Positions 39,901-43,616 of a DNA stretch of 64,000 nt are shown here, one piece after another. The notes under the pieces are model-generated. The model searched no databases and had not been told where the DNA came from. It worked only from the letters and a program-made list of their open reading frames with translations. Every line of letters starts with the position of its first letter. Positions within the stretch are counted from its first letter, which is position 1. The DNA comes from Euptelea pleiosperma (lineage: Eukaryota; Streptophyta; Magnoliopsida; Ranunculales; Eupteleaceae), in assembly GCA_035048495.1 (NCBI GenBank), contig CM068549.1, positions 7,051,822 through 7,115,821 on the forward strand. Reading direction: 5' to 3'. The translations under genes and the position numbers were made by a program.

Positions 39901-40638
39901 TGGATTTCCAACAGAGAAGGAGACCCATGATCGAATCCGGCATTAATATATCATCATCATCATAAACCTTTTCCCAACGGGTACCGGGTCAGCTGCACGA
40001 ATCATGTTCCTCCATTCAATATATCATCATCATCATCATTTTTTTTGATCGGTTATATATATATATATATAGCTCAGGTGTCACTTAACACTTCCAACTA
40101 CATTGACCCAACGTGGTGTACACAGGCACTCCTTGTATATAGGGAATGATCTCCTTGTAAATTTTTCTTTCTTAATATACACCGATTATTTGTCAAGATG
40201 ATGGAAAATTGAAGAGTAACAGAAAAGCAACTCTAACAGAACTTGCCGAAACATGTAGGAAGCACCACTCTTACACTGTTTTCTGTTAAGAAACTCCCAT
40301 GGAAGCATATAAATTAAATTTCTAAGCTAATCAGTAATTTAGTTTGATCAACTTTTCTTCTCTTCTTAAAGATTCAATCATATTTTGAGAGCAAACCACA
40401 ATCTAAAAAAGTTTGTATTGGAAGTCAAATAAGAAACTGTTATAGAAGTCGACGAAAATATTGTCAACAAGGTATGCAAAAAAGAGAGATTGAAATGGCA
40501 ATAAAAGAAAGGAAATACTCTGCGAAGTGTTTCTACTGCAGTCTCGATATGCTCTTCCACTGCAGTTTCTTCTTCAACATGCCCTTCAAAGATCGCTTCT
40601 TCATCTTCTTCAGGTAATGGCGAAGCATTTAAGTCCAT
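9886..40638 (-). CDS. mRNA-capping enzyme (RNA 5'-triphosphatase/guanylyltransferase), N-terminal part, five exons
   Basis: Five exons (40519-40638, 36758-36896, 23442-23593, 10056-10139, 9886-9948) splice with GT-AG borders in one continuous frame of 186 codons. The protein starts MDLNASP and has an acidic stretch, then a basic Arg/Lys-rich stretch. It continues with GWLDCPAYG, IIPSKVPLGESFND, GLVIDLTNTTRYY and ACRGRDSVPDNESVN, all hallmarks of plant nuclear capping enzymes. Such enzymes remove the gamma-phosphate of nascent RNA polymerase II transcripts and then add GMP to form the cap. The window holds only the beginning of the triphosphatase domain. The catalytic HCxxGxxRTG loop and the guanylyltransferase domain should follow in exons left of position 1. 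Exon frames are intact, so nothing here marks it as a pseudogene, despite four introns totalling about 30 kb. An ATG four codons upstream (40650) is in frame, but MDLNAS fits the family start. Confidence 0.92.
10056..10139 (-). CDS. Capping enzyme, coding exon 4
   Basis: 84 nt encode 28 residues beginning LGLVIDLTNTTRYY and ending GIKHVK, a signature of capping-enzyme triphosphatase domains. The acceptor is CCCAG/CTC and the donor is AAG/GTGAGA. Intron 3 before it is 13,302 bp. Confidence 0.93.
10371..10615. mobile_element. MITE-1, Mutator-like by its 9-bp target duplication
   Basis: A 245-bp non-coding element with terminal inverted repeats of roughly 55 bp (left begins GGGCAGGGGGATAAAATG, right end inverted begins GGGCTGGGATAAAATG). 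It is flanked by the direct 9-mer AATATACTG at 10362-10370 and 10616-10624. Long inverted repeats plus a 9-bp duplication point to a Mutator-type non-autonomous element. It lies in intron 3. Confidence 0.85.
10625..12264. other. Intron 3 sequence, no genes seen
   Basis: AT-rich intron. A 34-bp direct duplication (units containing AATTCGCATATG) lies at 11209-11275. The open frames over it are short and have no family features. An A-run near 10860-10885 is low complexity. Confidence 0.5.
12265..12710. repeat. Repeat built from GAATTAATTC motifs with an internal hairpin
   Basis: A block containing CCGAATTAATTCCGAATTTT with ACTGAC recurs in the same orientation near 12290-12320 and 12664-12695. 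Between them an inverted pair built on AACTTAGAGAAGTTT (12427-12460) and AAACTTCTCTAAGTT (12607-12626) can fold with a loop of about 150 bp. It looks like a non-autonomous element of unknown class. No target duplication was found. Confidence 0.5.
12711..12875 (+). mobile_element. LINE 3' tail fragment
   Basis: A T-rich 3' untranslated type sequence ends TTACTTATCGAAAAAC, close to the tails of the other LINE copies here, which on their coding strand end CTTATC followed by A-runs. No coding part is clear. Confidence 0.45.
12950..13105. repeat. Sequence related to the centre of MITE-1
   Basis: It shares CCTCACCAAAAAT, TTCTAACCCTA and GGACCTAAATTTA in the same order as the middle of MITE-1 (10441-10515), so it is probably a degraded sister copy. 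A (GT)n/(CA)n palindromic stretch lies just after, at 13083-13125. Confidence 0.55.
13332..13568 (-). repeat. 3' LTR of copia-3
   Basis: 237 bp. On the minus strand it starts TGTTATCAGATACG and ends AATTCAACT. It carries a 9-bp extra purine-repeat unit (GAGA type) relative to the 5' LTR. The purine tract CTTGAGGGGGAG (13569-13580, minus strand) lies directly upstream. Confidence 0.93.
13576..15396 (-). CDS. copia-3 reverse transcriptase and RNase H (C-terminal part of polyprotein)
   Basis: An uninterrupted 606-codon frame in the polyprotein frame. The reverse transcriptase core begins near residue 125 (WELVDLPRGKKPV), with DVKNAFLHGD near 204-213 and the catalytic YVDD near 289-292. RNase H follows, with DADWAG near 453, the Glu of SSAEAEFRAM near 495, YYDNKAA near 529 and KHIEVDRHF near 549-557, so all acidic positions appear present. 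In life it is translated as part of gag-pol and not from its own start; the first codon of this frame is not a real initiator. It would copy the element's RNA into DNA. Upstream stops make the element non-autonomous unless suppressed. Confidence 0.9.
   Translation of the reverse strand: MIDSAPGAQKELKVYSRRATVTADPGPVVHSSDPGNPPSLSIPVIPLPTDDSDLHIAIRKGIRSCTQHPLSNFVSYDALSPSYIAFITSVSTIPTPSSVAEGLAHPRWKAPMVEEMNALDKSKTWELVDLPRGKKPVRCRWVFTVKYKADGSVEKYKARLVAKGYTQTYGIDYVETFAPVAKMNSIRVLLSVAANQAWPLHQLDVKNAFLHGDLHEEVYMVPPPGFTPPGDSSKVCRLRKALYGLKQSPRAWFERFTLVVKKLGYTQSQADHTLFVKHLGKSTMSLIIYVDDIILTGNDAEEVIKLNDHLAGEFETKDLGLLKYFLGIEVARCSQGIFISQRKYVLDLLKDTGKLGAKPVETPIEQNHQLADSSSIPLQDVGSFQRLVGRLIYLSLTRPDITYAVSVISQYMHSPREIHLEAAHKILRYLKSAPGRCLLFQKNGHMRVESYTDADWAGAKDDRGSTSGYCTFVGGNLVTWRSKKQPVVARSSAEAEFRAMAHGLCEILWLKMLVAELGFPVLGPMSLYYDNKAAISIAHNPVQHNRTKHIEVDRHFIREKIVSGEVCTPFVKTDEQVADVFTKGVPSWQFHRCLCKLGMKDIYALT
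15432..16812 (-). pseudogene. copia-3 protease and integrase, with in-frame stops
   Basis: The frame opens with the protease motif WIIDSGASEHMTG near 16750-16790. Next come the integrase zinc-binding region (HARLGHVS, CKTCELS near 16250-16370) and the catalytic core with HSDVW near 16190. The second Asp is in RTD, immediately followed by a stop (TAG) at 15997-15999. After it come GGEY and the Glu region VAERKMRHL near 15880-15900. Further stops fall between 15691 and 15432. Only a few bases separate it from an open frame, which fits the low LTR divergence. Confidence 0.85.
16882..17997 (-). pseudogene. copia-3 gag, with in-frame stops
   Basis: It starts at ATG 17997 with a Pro-rich leader, then NPSLQITSVKL, VMSWLLNSM and, after stops near 17540-17568, LSQYYTALRTLWQELDHYY. 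The CCHC zinc knuckle is intact (CDFCGKLGHVSANC near 17042-17083). Gag would form the virus-like particle and bind RNA. The sequence closely parallels copia-2 gag. Confidence 0.88.
18736..18747 (-). other. Primer-binding site of copia-3 (tRNA-Met type)
   Basis: TGGTATCAGAGC on the minus strand, directly adjoining the 5' LTR with no spacer. Confidence 0.92.
18748..18975 (-). repeat. 5' LTR of copia-3
   Basis: 228 bp, next to the primer-binding site. Both its ends and the GGGAG duplication fix the LTR as TG to CT, not the usual TG to CA. Confidence 0.93.
18981..19670 (-). repeat. 3' LTR of L4, main part (first 16 bp are at 13316-13331)
   Basis: It aligns with the other L4 LTR (21536-22205) throughout. 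The missing left end TGACGCAGGACGGGAG is found at 13316-13331, on the far side of copia-3. That shows the LTR was one piece before copia-3 entered. Confidence 0.88.
19583..20489 (-). CDS. L4 internal ORF, coiled-coil acidic protein running into the 3' LTR
   Basis: An open frame of about 300 codons with no ATG at its head. The first candidate (20470) is TTG, and the frame continues upstream (LNDVITRLESQ) to the LINE insertion. The N-terminal part has heptad-like INRIEGKLEARI. The middle is very rich in Glu, Ser and Asp. The end contains KYSKYLFRWKSL, which faintly recalls the chromodomain-type tail of Ty3/gypsy polyproteins, then crosses the purine tract and reads about 29 codons of the LTR. 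I see no protease, reverse transcriptase or integrase. It may be a gag-like or fused remnant of a deleted gypsy polyprotein. Function unknown. Confidence 0.5.
20492..21495 (-). mobile_element. 5'-truncated LINE in L4, with target duplication
   Basis: The element ends in a poly-A tail (T-run 20492-20505 on the plus strand) and begins near 21495. Imperfect 11-mers ACATCATTTAG (20481-20491) and ACATCTTTCAG (21496-21506) flank it, matching at 9 of 11 positions. It interrupts the L4 leader between the primer-binding site and the ORF. Confidence 0.85.
20619..21482 (-). pseudogene. LINE ORF2 C-terminal part (zf-RVT region)
   Basis: An open 287-codon frame with the features of plant L1 ORF2 downstream of the reverse transcriptase: RISFWDDTWCG, VWSWNKGKAF, SSVWKPKIPSKVSFFAWEA, the Cys/His cluster CWMCKTKGESVDHLLLHC, and WKMTPLAIICGIWRERNQRVFEDKE written across two blocks. 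The catalytic endonuclease and reverse transcriptase parts are missing by 5' truncation, as is common for LINE insertions. The first ATG is internal and not a true start. Confidence 0.85.
21520..21531 (-). other. Primer-binding site of L4 (tRNA-Met type)
   Basis: TGGTATCAGAGC on the minus strand, four bases (AATT) from the end of the 5' LTR. Confidence 0.85.
21536..22205 (-). repeat. 5' LTR of L4
   Basis: 670 bp, TGATGCGGGAGC to CTTGCGTCA on the minus strand. It contains a cluster of CTATTCAC/CTATTCATG motifs (21590-21630) and several AAATAGTAAA-type short repeats (22000-22140). It matches the 3' LTR closely. Confidence 0.9.
22206..23441. other. Intron 3 sequence between L4 and exon 3
   Basis: AT-rich with no gene seen. 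The only structure is the micro-insertion at 22591-22627. Short open frames here lack family features. Confidence 0.5.
22591..22627. repeat. Micro-insertion: T-run flanked by 10-bp duplication
   Basis: CTCGTTATTT occurs at 22591-22600 and 22618-22627. Between them are 17 bases, fifteen T plus GC. This is the shape expected of an extremely 5'-truncated LINE-driven insertion. Confidence 0.6.
23442..23593 (-). CDS. Capping enzyme, coding exon 3
   Basis: 152 nt encode the rest of GWLDCPAYGQ, then IIPSKVPLGESFND, the PGKRYS stretch and HQQRVLGRE. The acceptor is TTACAG/GTT and the donor is GAA/GTAAGT, phase 0. This is the most diagnostic exon of the gene. Intron 2 before it is 13,164 bp. Confidence 0.93.
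24001..25160. mobile_element. hAT-like non-autonomous element carrying captured gene DNA
   Basis: Inverted ends TATGGCTGCAACTCGGGCGGG and, from the right end inverted, TAGGGCTGCAACTTGGGTGGG differ at three places. The 8-bp flanks AAGTCGTG (23993-24000) and ATGTCATG (25161-25168) each differ by one base from AAGTCATG, which is the empty site preserved in the sister LTR at 32494-32501. An 8-bp duplication fits the hAT superfamily. The ends carry GGGCTCGGG-type subterminal repeats. The centre holds the BAHD fragment, and a (GA)n run lies at about 24908-24943. Confidence 0.85.
24193..24655 (-). pseudogene. Captured C-terminal fragment of a BAHD acyltransferase gene
   Basis: On the minus strand one frame reads VAVDSLIEATKGL, then YETDFGWGWPKKVEV, SIDRTEVVSLLGS, DGVEIGLVSSKNEMDAF and VFVNGL. 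DFGWG (about 24439-24453) is the structural motif of the BAHD superfamily. The surrounding pattern is that of the malonyl/acyltransferase clade acting on flavonoid or phenolic glucosides. A stop (24541-24543) interrupts the frame and the N-terminal half with the HxxxD site is absent. It lies wholly inside the hAT-like element, so it is a captured gene piece (transduplication), not a resident gene. Whether transcripts arise from it cannot be judged. Confidence 0.85.
26398..27378 (-). mobile_element. L4-related LTR fragment (F)
   Basis: From 26842 to about 27378 the sequence resembles L4 LTRs: the CTATTCAC cluster (26868-26925), a GAGA-rich stretch with GATAGGGATAGAAGA, CTTCGGATTCGCAC and an end like CTCCCTACGCATCCCA. 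The first bases at 26398 (TGATGCAGGACGAAC) also match the L4 LTR terminus and recur as TGCTGTAGGACGAAC at 26842. So a piece of unknown origin (26413-26841) sits between two copies of the terminus. The structure is unresolved. Confidence 0.5.
27473..28253 (+). pseudogene. Copia-type gag of E, broken
   Basis: It starts MMQREGGN at 27473 and contains FDGEDDAYWKAKM, EAWDILETTREG, SKLQMLTTGFKSIRM and KVLRSLPERFQAKVMAIEE, all typical of UBN2 copia gag. One stop lies at 27650-27652 and a frameshift near 28070-28080, after which KIDELVGSLQTFKLNM and the RKLFRPKQ end continue in another frame. The reading frame is then cut by the element at 28254-29360 and resumes for only a few codons at 29371. No zinc knuckle is left. 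Confidence 0.8.
28254..29360. mobile_element. Mutator-like non-autonomous element rich in GAAATATTTCGA
   Basis: A 1,107-bp AT-rich insertion inside E gag, flanked by the perfect 10-mer TCCTAAGCAA (28244-28253 and 29361-29370). Its ends are imperfect inverted repeats (CGAAATTAATTTC against GGAAATAAATTTC). The motif ATTTCGA and its inversion recur many times near both ends (28256-28330 and 29100-29345). A 9-10 bp duplication favours a Mutator-type transposase in trans. No transposase is encoded. Confidence 0.75.
29376..29935 (-). mobile_element. Internal LINE ORF2 fragment
   Basis: On the minus strand the frames read LLAKWLWRFDEE, MWRGIEMNLA, VRFWEDKWCG, IWKWDPKGFFSVSLEA and similar blocks, in the order seen at 35.8-36.3 kb and 20.6-21.5 kb. 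Stops are present and there is no poly-A end. It directly adjoins the end of E gag, where pol would be expected. Confidence 0.75.
30410..31732 (+). pseudogene. 'Putative plant transposon protein'-like ORF of E
   Basis: A 198-codon frame (30464-31060) begins with an Arg/Ser-rich stretch. It continues with DFISVRACTRF, YYPRLVQKNYANI, YVSGVHMMITPNLIASILDI, then a stop. Later pieces continue the family pattern: CLPYPHLVSVILRHFRV (31174-31476), an acidic stretch, and a possible coiled coil DRRLDHFETQTTLEFGRVHD (from 31496). The order matches the ORF at 6460-7387. In Sirevirus-type elements an extra ORF occurs between pol and the 3' LTR, which fits this position. Function unknown. Confidence 0.6.
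31985..32060 (+). other. Repeated polypurine tracts upstream of E 3' LTR
   Basis: AAAGGGGAGA (31986-31995), ATAGGGGGAGAG (32030-32041) and TTAGGGGGAG (32047-32056) follow one another, with the last purine run AAAAGGAAAGA directly before the LTR at about 32388-32398. Multiple purine tracts are described for Sireviruses. That assignment is inference here. Confidence 0.55.
32301..32342. repeat. Micro-insertion: T-run plus GATAAG flanked by 11-bp duplication
   Basis: TTGTATTTCAT occurs at 32301-32311 and 32332-32342. Between them is a T-run ending GATAAG (20 nt in all), the same bases that form the very end of the LINE copies in this window (T-run then GATAAGT). It looks like a LINE tail only a few bases long. 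Confidence 0.7.
32400..33773 (+). repeat. 3' LTR of E
   Basis: 1,374 bp, TGTAAGG to GTATCA. It preserves the empty site of the hAT-like insertion (AAGTCATG, 32494-32501). It holds AATCGATTGG copies at about 32790-32865 and TATATAAACC near 32951, probably the TATA region. Confidence 0.85.
32949..32988. repeat. Micro-insertion in E 3' LTR with 12-bp duplication
   Basis: TCTATATAAACC occurs at 32949-32960 and 32977-32988, enclosing TGTTTTTTTACAAGTA. The 5' LTR of the same element has a single copy at about 25618-25629, so the empty site is known. The insertion duplicates the presumed TATA region. Confidence 0.85.
33774..34171. other. Intron 2 sequence, nothing recognised
   Basis: AT-rich with no convincing frame, repeat or RNA gene. 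Confidence 0.4.
34172..34510 (-). mobile_element. LINE 3' fragment
   Basis: On the minus strand MMYLWTKTLAEFKGIYFEDFVF (about 34365-34424, written here over its length of 22 codons in two overlapping motifs: MMYLWTKTLAEF and FKGIYFEDFVF) corresponds to the end of ORF2 in the LINE at 20.6-21.5 kb (LMFLWSKAVSE, GLFFEDFVF). The tail near 34172 resembles the common LINE end. A micro-insertion lies inside it. Confidence 0.7.
34214..34251. repeat. Micro-insertion: A-run flanked by 13-bp duplication
   Basis: TGTACAAGTATCA occurs at 34214-34226 and 34239-34251 with TCC plus nine A between. The poly-A orientation is opposite to most of the others. Confidence 0.7.
34801..36325 (-). mobile_element. 5'-truncated LINE, about 1.5 kb
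   Basis: It ends in a T-run at 34801-34809 followed by GATGAGTG. The coding part shows the C-terminal reverse transcriptase region (36044-36310: ERFERRLALCKARYLSKGG, KLVLIKSTLSSLP, MEKIMRDFLWHD). Then come GGLGIKRIKVMNQALLGKWL and GWDSWESG (35827-36129), all typical of plant L1 ORF2. Further decayed pieces run to the tail. Several stops and frameshifts make it a pseudogene. No target duplication is obvious. Confidence 0.85.
36326..36757. other. Intron 2 sequence next to exon 2, nothing recognised
   Basis: AT-rich. No structure is seen apart from the exon 2 donor at its right end. Confidence 0.4.
36758..36896 (-). CDS. Capping enzyme, coding exon 2
   Basis: 139 nt encode EREERRRRLKREF through YYDRNKLPP plus one base. 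The acceptor is TTCAG/GAG and the donor is CTG/GTAAGT. The basic segment continues directly from ETLRR of exon 1. The last base combines with exon 3 to give the Gly of PPGWLDCP, the conserved entry to the triphosphatase domain. Intron 1 is 3,622 bp. Confidence 0.88.
36981..37440. mobile_element. Foldback element with about 85-bp inverted arms
   Basis: The arm at about 36985-37075 (TTGTTTATATGATTTTAG, TTCTTTCTATATTGTAT, AACATGATCTAAAGTG) recurs inverted at about 37347-37437 with only a few mismatches. The loop is about 270 bp and non-coding. It is probably a MITE in intron 1. No target duplication is clear. Confidence 0.8.
37441..38329. other. Intron 1 sequence, nothing recognised
   Basis: No convincing gene or repeat. 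The short frame at 37695-38021 has no family features. Confidence 0.4.
38330..39420. mobile_element. Probable remnant of an hAT-like element
   Basis: Near the ends lie GGCGCAAGGCGAGGCATGCG (about 38375-38394) and CTAGGTAACGCTTAGGC (39319-39335), the type of CGCCTAGGC-rich ends seen in plant hAT elements. Inside on the minus strand, 38661-38921 reads LVFEDDSLTWSVVARAPGV followed by an acidic tail. This recalls the C-terminal tail of hAT transposases. A direct repeat of about 65 bp (38461-38530 and 38567-38632) also lies here. The call is tentative. Confidence 0.35.
38928..38978. repeat. Micro-insertion: T-run flanked by 16-bp duplication
   Basis: AAGTAGTCATTCATTG occurs at 38928-38943 and 38963-38978, enclosing 19 nt (a T-run, then AAGTT). 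The duplication is perfect. Confidence 0.75.
39531..39945 (-). mobile_element. 5'-truncated LINE
   Basis: The minus strand reads SIMGLLLCWKSNVF, ELWKMTPFAIIWGIWKERN, QQVFEGKQVD and RGLFFEDFVLDGD. These follow the order of the ORF2 end in the LINE at 20.6-21.5 kb and are closely related to it. The T-rich end near 39531-39547 is the poly-A tail. It abuts an (ATC)n run at 39950. Confidence 0.82.
39946..40040. repeat. SINE-like scrap between two (ATC)n runs
   Basis: About 60 bp containing CCTTTTCCCAACGGGTACCG and GGGTCAGCTGCACGAATC resembles the 3' part of a tRNA-related plant SINE. It is flanked by ATATATCATCATCATCAT (about 39947-39964 and 40019-40036), which could be its duplication or two microsatellite ends. 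The match is from memory of the consensus and weak. Confidence 0.4.
40519..40638 (-). CDS. Capping enzyme, coding exon 1
   Basis: 120 nt encode 40 residues, MDLNASP through ETLRR, rich in Glu. The donor is AGA/GTATTT, phase 0. The acidic leader is typical of plant capping enzymes and lies upstream of the catalytic fold. Confidence 0.88.
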
Positions 40639-41600
40639 GGAGATAATCATCCAACATCAACCAAGCCACATTCGCTGACGCATATATCTTTCAGTTCCTC
40701 AAATCTTTTTCTTATACTAATAAGAATAAAAAGGTGAAAATATTAATAACAATCCAACTCTAGCAACATCAATTGCAGCAACCCAACAACTAAGAAGGTT
40801 ACAACAGAGACAAGTACAAGAATTTGATTGTTTACTTGGCAAGTCAGGTTAATGAAGCTTCCAACATCTGTTCCATATGCAATCAAATAAAATGGGAGCT
40901 CAATGCACCTGCATGGTATCCAAGAGTGTTCATATATGGGGTTTAGGTTCCCAACATTTTTGAAGCAGAATTTTTATGCTCCAAAATGAGGACGGACCTC
41001 TTTGCGGATAACTTGTCCATTTGTGAATTATTCACAAGTATTAAATGGGAATTAACAGTGCAATAAATGACCAAAAAAAAATTTTAAAACCCAGTTATAG
41101 GCCATGACACTTGTAGCCATTTCACCATTTAGTTAGGGATACAAACTGTGTTCCTTCAGCTTAATAGATATAAAATTCAAATTAGTTCCATGAATTGAAA
41201 CTAATATATGGAAGAATCCACTCGATTTCTATCCAAAAACACGGGTTTCAGGTCGAAATCTTAAGGGTTTTCACCTGTGATCTATGCAATTGGAAATTTA
41301 TATCAGGGAACAGTAATCTAGGGTTTCTCGCTCTAGATTCATTCAGCAAAAACAAATAAAGTAGAGAATTCGAGTACCTCTCTTATTGTTGTTCTTTTAC
41401 TTCGATGGATCGAGCGAGCGAGCGAGGTAAGGGGTCTGACGTTCTTCTCCTTTTAATCGTGCCTTCGTTGGATCGAATTGAGAGAGAGCGAGGGAATGGG
41501 AGAGTGGGAGGAGACGGTTTGGGACGTTTTAGGGTTTTGCTTCGCAACTACAGAGAACTGAGCGGCCGTGAGGCAGTCGGACACAGAATAAATGACACTA
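40639..41600 (-). promoter_or_regulatory. Presumed 5' UTR, 5' UTR intron and core promoter of the capping-enzyme gene
   Basis: Upstream of ATG 40638 a possible acceptor CGTCAG/CGAATG (40675/40674) and a donor AGAG/GTACTC (41378/41377) would define an intron of about 700 bp in the 5' UTR. Pyrimidine-rich CTCTCTCTC and CTCGCTCGCTCG stretches at about 41405-41485 are typical of plant leaders. No TATA box is clear. All of this is inferred from signals only. Confidence 0.4.
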
Positions 41601-41726
41601 GCGGGATGCACGTGCGATGCACGTGACTGACAATCAGTTGCATTAAATTTCCGGTTGACGTTTGGGGAAATTGGGAAAATTCGCAAATAATTACAAAAGT
41701 AAAGGGAAATTCCGACGTTACAAATG

Positions 41727-42845
41727 CAAAACAAATTGGGAAATTTTAGTCGCACCCCACGAATTGTGAGGGCAACCCGACTTGTTGAAAGCAACCTACG
41801 AATTGTGCTGCCTGTTTGGTAACGCACCGCGGCGGGCAAATAAAATATTTAGCCGCGCAAATATTCGCCCGGCTGTGTTTGGCAGCCACCCGCCCTTGGC
41901 GAATATTTAGCCGGGCCCACATATTTGCCCTCCGCGGCGGGAAAACATTTGATCACCCCCCCCCCCTGTGAAAATATTTTCACGCCGATTATGCCTTTTA
42001 TTTTCTCACCGGAAAATCACTATTTTCAATAAAAATTAATTTTTTAATATATAAAAAAGATAAAAATGAATTTTTTTTTATTCTTCGACATAATATGTGG
42101 TTCCCGCACTGACCCAACCTATTTTTGACTTACTTTGATATGTGGGACCCACTCAAATTGAAAGAAAATGAAGTAAGCTGAAGTGAGCTAGCTCGTACAC
42201 GTACCAAACATTGTTAAATATTGCTATGAGCAAATATTTAGCCAAGATAATATTCGCCTGGCTAAATATTCGCCGTCGGAACTCTTTTTCTCACGTACCA
42301 AACAGGCCCAAATTTGCTTAATTTATGAAAATGCCTTCTACAAGTTAGACTTGAGATCACCACGTGCAACTTCATGCTAGCGTTCAAGGACCCACGTGGC
42401 ACACTATGAGAGGACTCTGGCTGTATGGATGATTGGCCAATCCCTAGGTGGATCTATAAACCAAAAATCAGCTCGATTAGTGATTTTTAGACGTTGGATT
42501 TGAGTTATTTTCATGGGTTGATTTTAACTGTGGAAATTTGAGTATTATTGACCATTATTTGAGGTACAAAGACCTAAAGGTTTGAAATTACTAATCAGGT
42601 TGATTTTTTGGTTTGTATGTCCACCTAGGGATTGGAAAAACATCCATTAGGCCAAAGTCCTCTAAGAGTGTGCCACGTGGTTCATATTCCTCTCTGTCAT
42701 CGAAGTTCTACTCTAAAAAAAAGCACAACTATTATTTGTCAACATAGTTGTCGGATGGATTACAAAAAAATTTTGTGGGATGAATGTTTAGTTTGGGTGC
42801 CGTCACAATTAAAGGGTGCGACTAAAATTTCCCAAACAAATTCCT
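41727..42845. mobile_element. Large inverted-repeat element upstream of the gene, with nested elements
   Basis: Outer arms: TTGGGAAATTTTAGTCGC plus about 40 further related bases at 41733-41790 recur inverted at about 42778-42836 (GCGACTAAAATTTCCCAA). A MITE (41809-42309) lies inside the left half. An inner pair of arms of roughly 95 bp (about 42389-42485 against 42580-42677), containing CCACGTGGCACACT and CCAATCCCTAGGTGG, forms a second hairpin. The whole looks like one Mutator-like or foldback element hit by a smaller one. No target duplication was fixed for the outer element. Confidence 0.65.
41809..42309. mobile_element. MITE with GGCCTGTTTGGTA ends
   Basis: Inverted ends GCCTGTTTGGTA and, inverted from the right, GGCCTGTTTGGTACG. 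Subterminal AATATTTAGCC/GGCTAAATATT repeats occur on both sides. 8-bp flanks AATTGTGC (41801-41808) and AAATTTGC (42310-42317) match at 6 positions, which would fit an hAT-type duplication after decay. No coding capacity. Confidence 0.65.
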
Positions 42846-43033
42846 ATATCATTACAAATTTATGTTTTTGGACGAAACTACCCTCAAAAGCAAAATTAGT
42901 TTCTTTTTAGAGTCCGCCTTTACGTCAAATCAGCACTTAGTTTCTTTTTCAAAAAGGCTTCATATGGCTTCTTCTATACTTTTTATTATGTTATTGTGTT
43001 TCTTATTCTTAGAATTATTCCTCATATACTTCA
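42846..43033. other. Short unassigned spacer
   Basis: AT-rich; nothing recognised. Confidence 0.4.
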
Positions 43034-43546
43034 CGATATTCGCTTAAAAGTACTTATTTTTTATTATTATCCTCTAAGCGTCATCACACTCTCCTACGTA
43101 AAACTTATTTTTTTATCAACTTTTCTACGTAAAAGTTTCATCAATTGCGTATAACGCACTTTTCTGGAAGAGGGGTTCAGATTTAACAGGAAGAGGTTGT
43201 ATCTAACAGATTCTTCCTAGATCGGATCTGATCAACAAGAAGTAGACACATAGAAGATGAGTCATACACATTCATAATCTATAAATACTTTATGTTCAGA
43301 ACTAAGGAAGGGATCTTGATCTCGCGATTTAAGTTTAACAAGACTCTCTTGATACTGACTTGATTGTTGGAGTATTGTAAATAAGTGCACCACCGCCGTC
43401 CCTGAAGGAGTTATCTCGTCAACTACAGCAAGGAGCCATCCGAAGCACAAGGCTATAGATTCTCTCCACCTGGCAAATCTACCTCGAGATACGAATCATT
43501 TTGACCTTGAAGATTGTGTGGGATAACATTATATATTTTCCCCCCA
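43034..43546 (+). repeat. 5' LTR of G (approximate)
   Basis: Its first 130 bp or so (ATATTCGCTTAAAAG onward) resemble the start of solo LTR b, including CTACGTAAAAC and CTACGTAAAAG, but the rest differs. It ends CCCCCCA five bases before the primer-binding site. The left terminus is CGATATTC where TGATATTC is expected. Confidence 0.6.
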
Positions 43547-43551
43547 TCTTT

Positions 43552-43571
43552 TGGCACCGTCTGTGGGAAGT
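43552..43571 (+). other. Primer-binding site of G
   Basis: TGGCACCGTCTGTGGGAAGT lies just after the LTR. TGGCRCCGTCTGTGGGAA is the recurrent site of plant Tat-like gypsy elements. The matching tRNA was not determined. Confidence 0.65.
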
Positions 43572-43616
43572 GACAGGAAGTTTTTCTGCTATCAAAGAGA
43601 ATTTCGATTCATAATC

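Noticed and set aside
41453..41839. 128-codon minus-strand frame
   Set aside because: It covers the presumed gene leader and runs into a MITE; not conserved protein-like.
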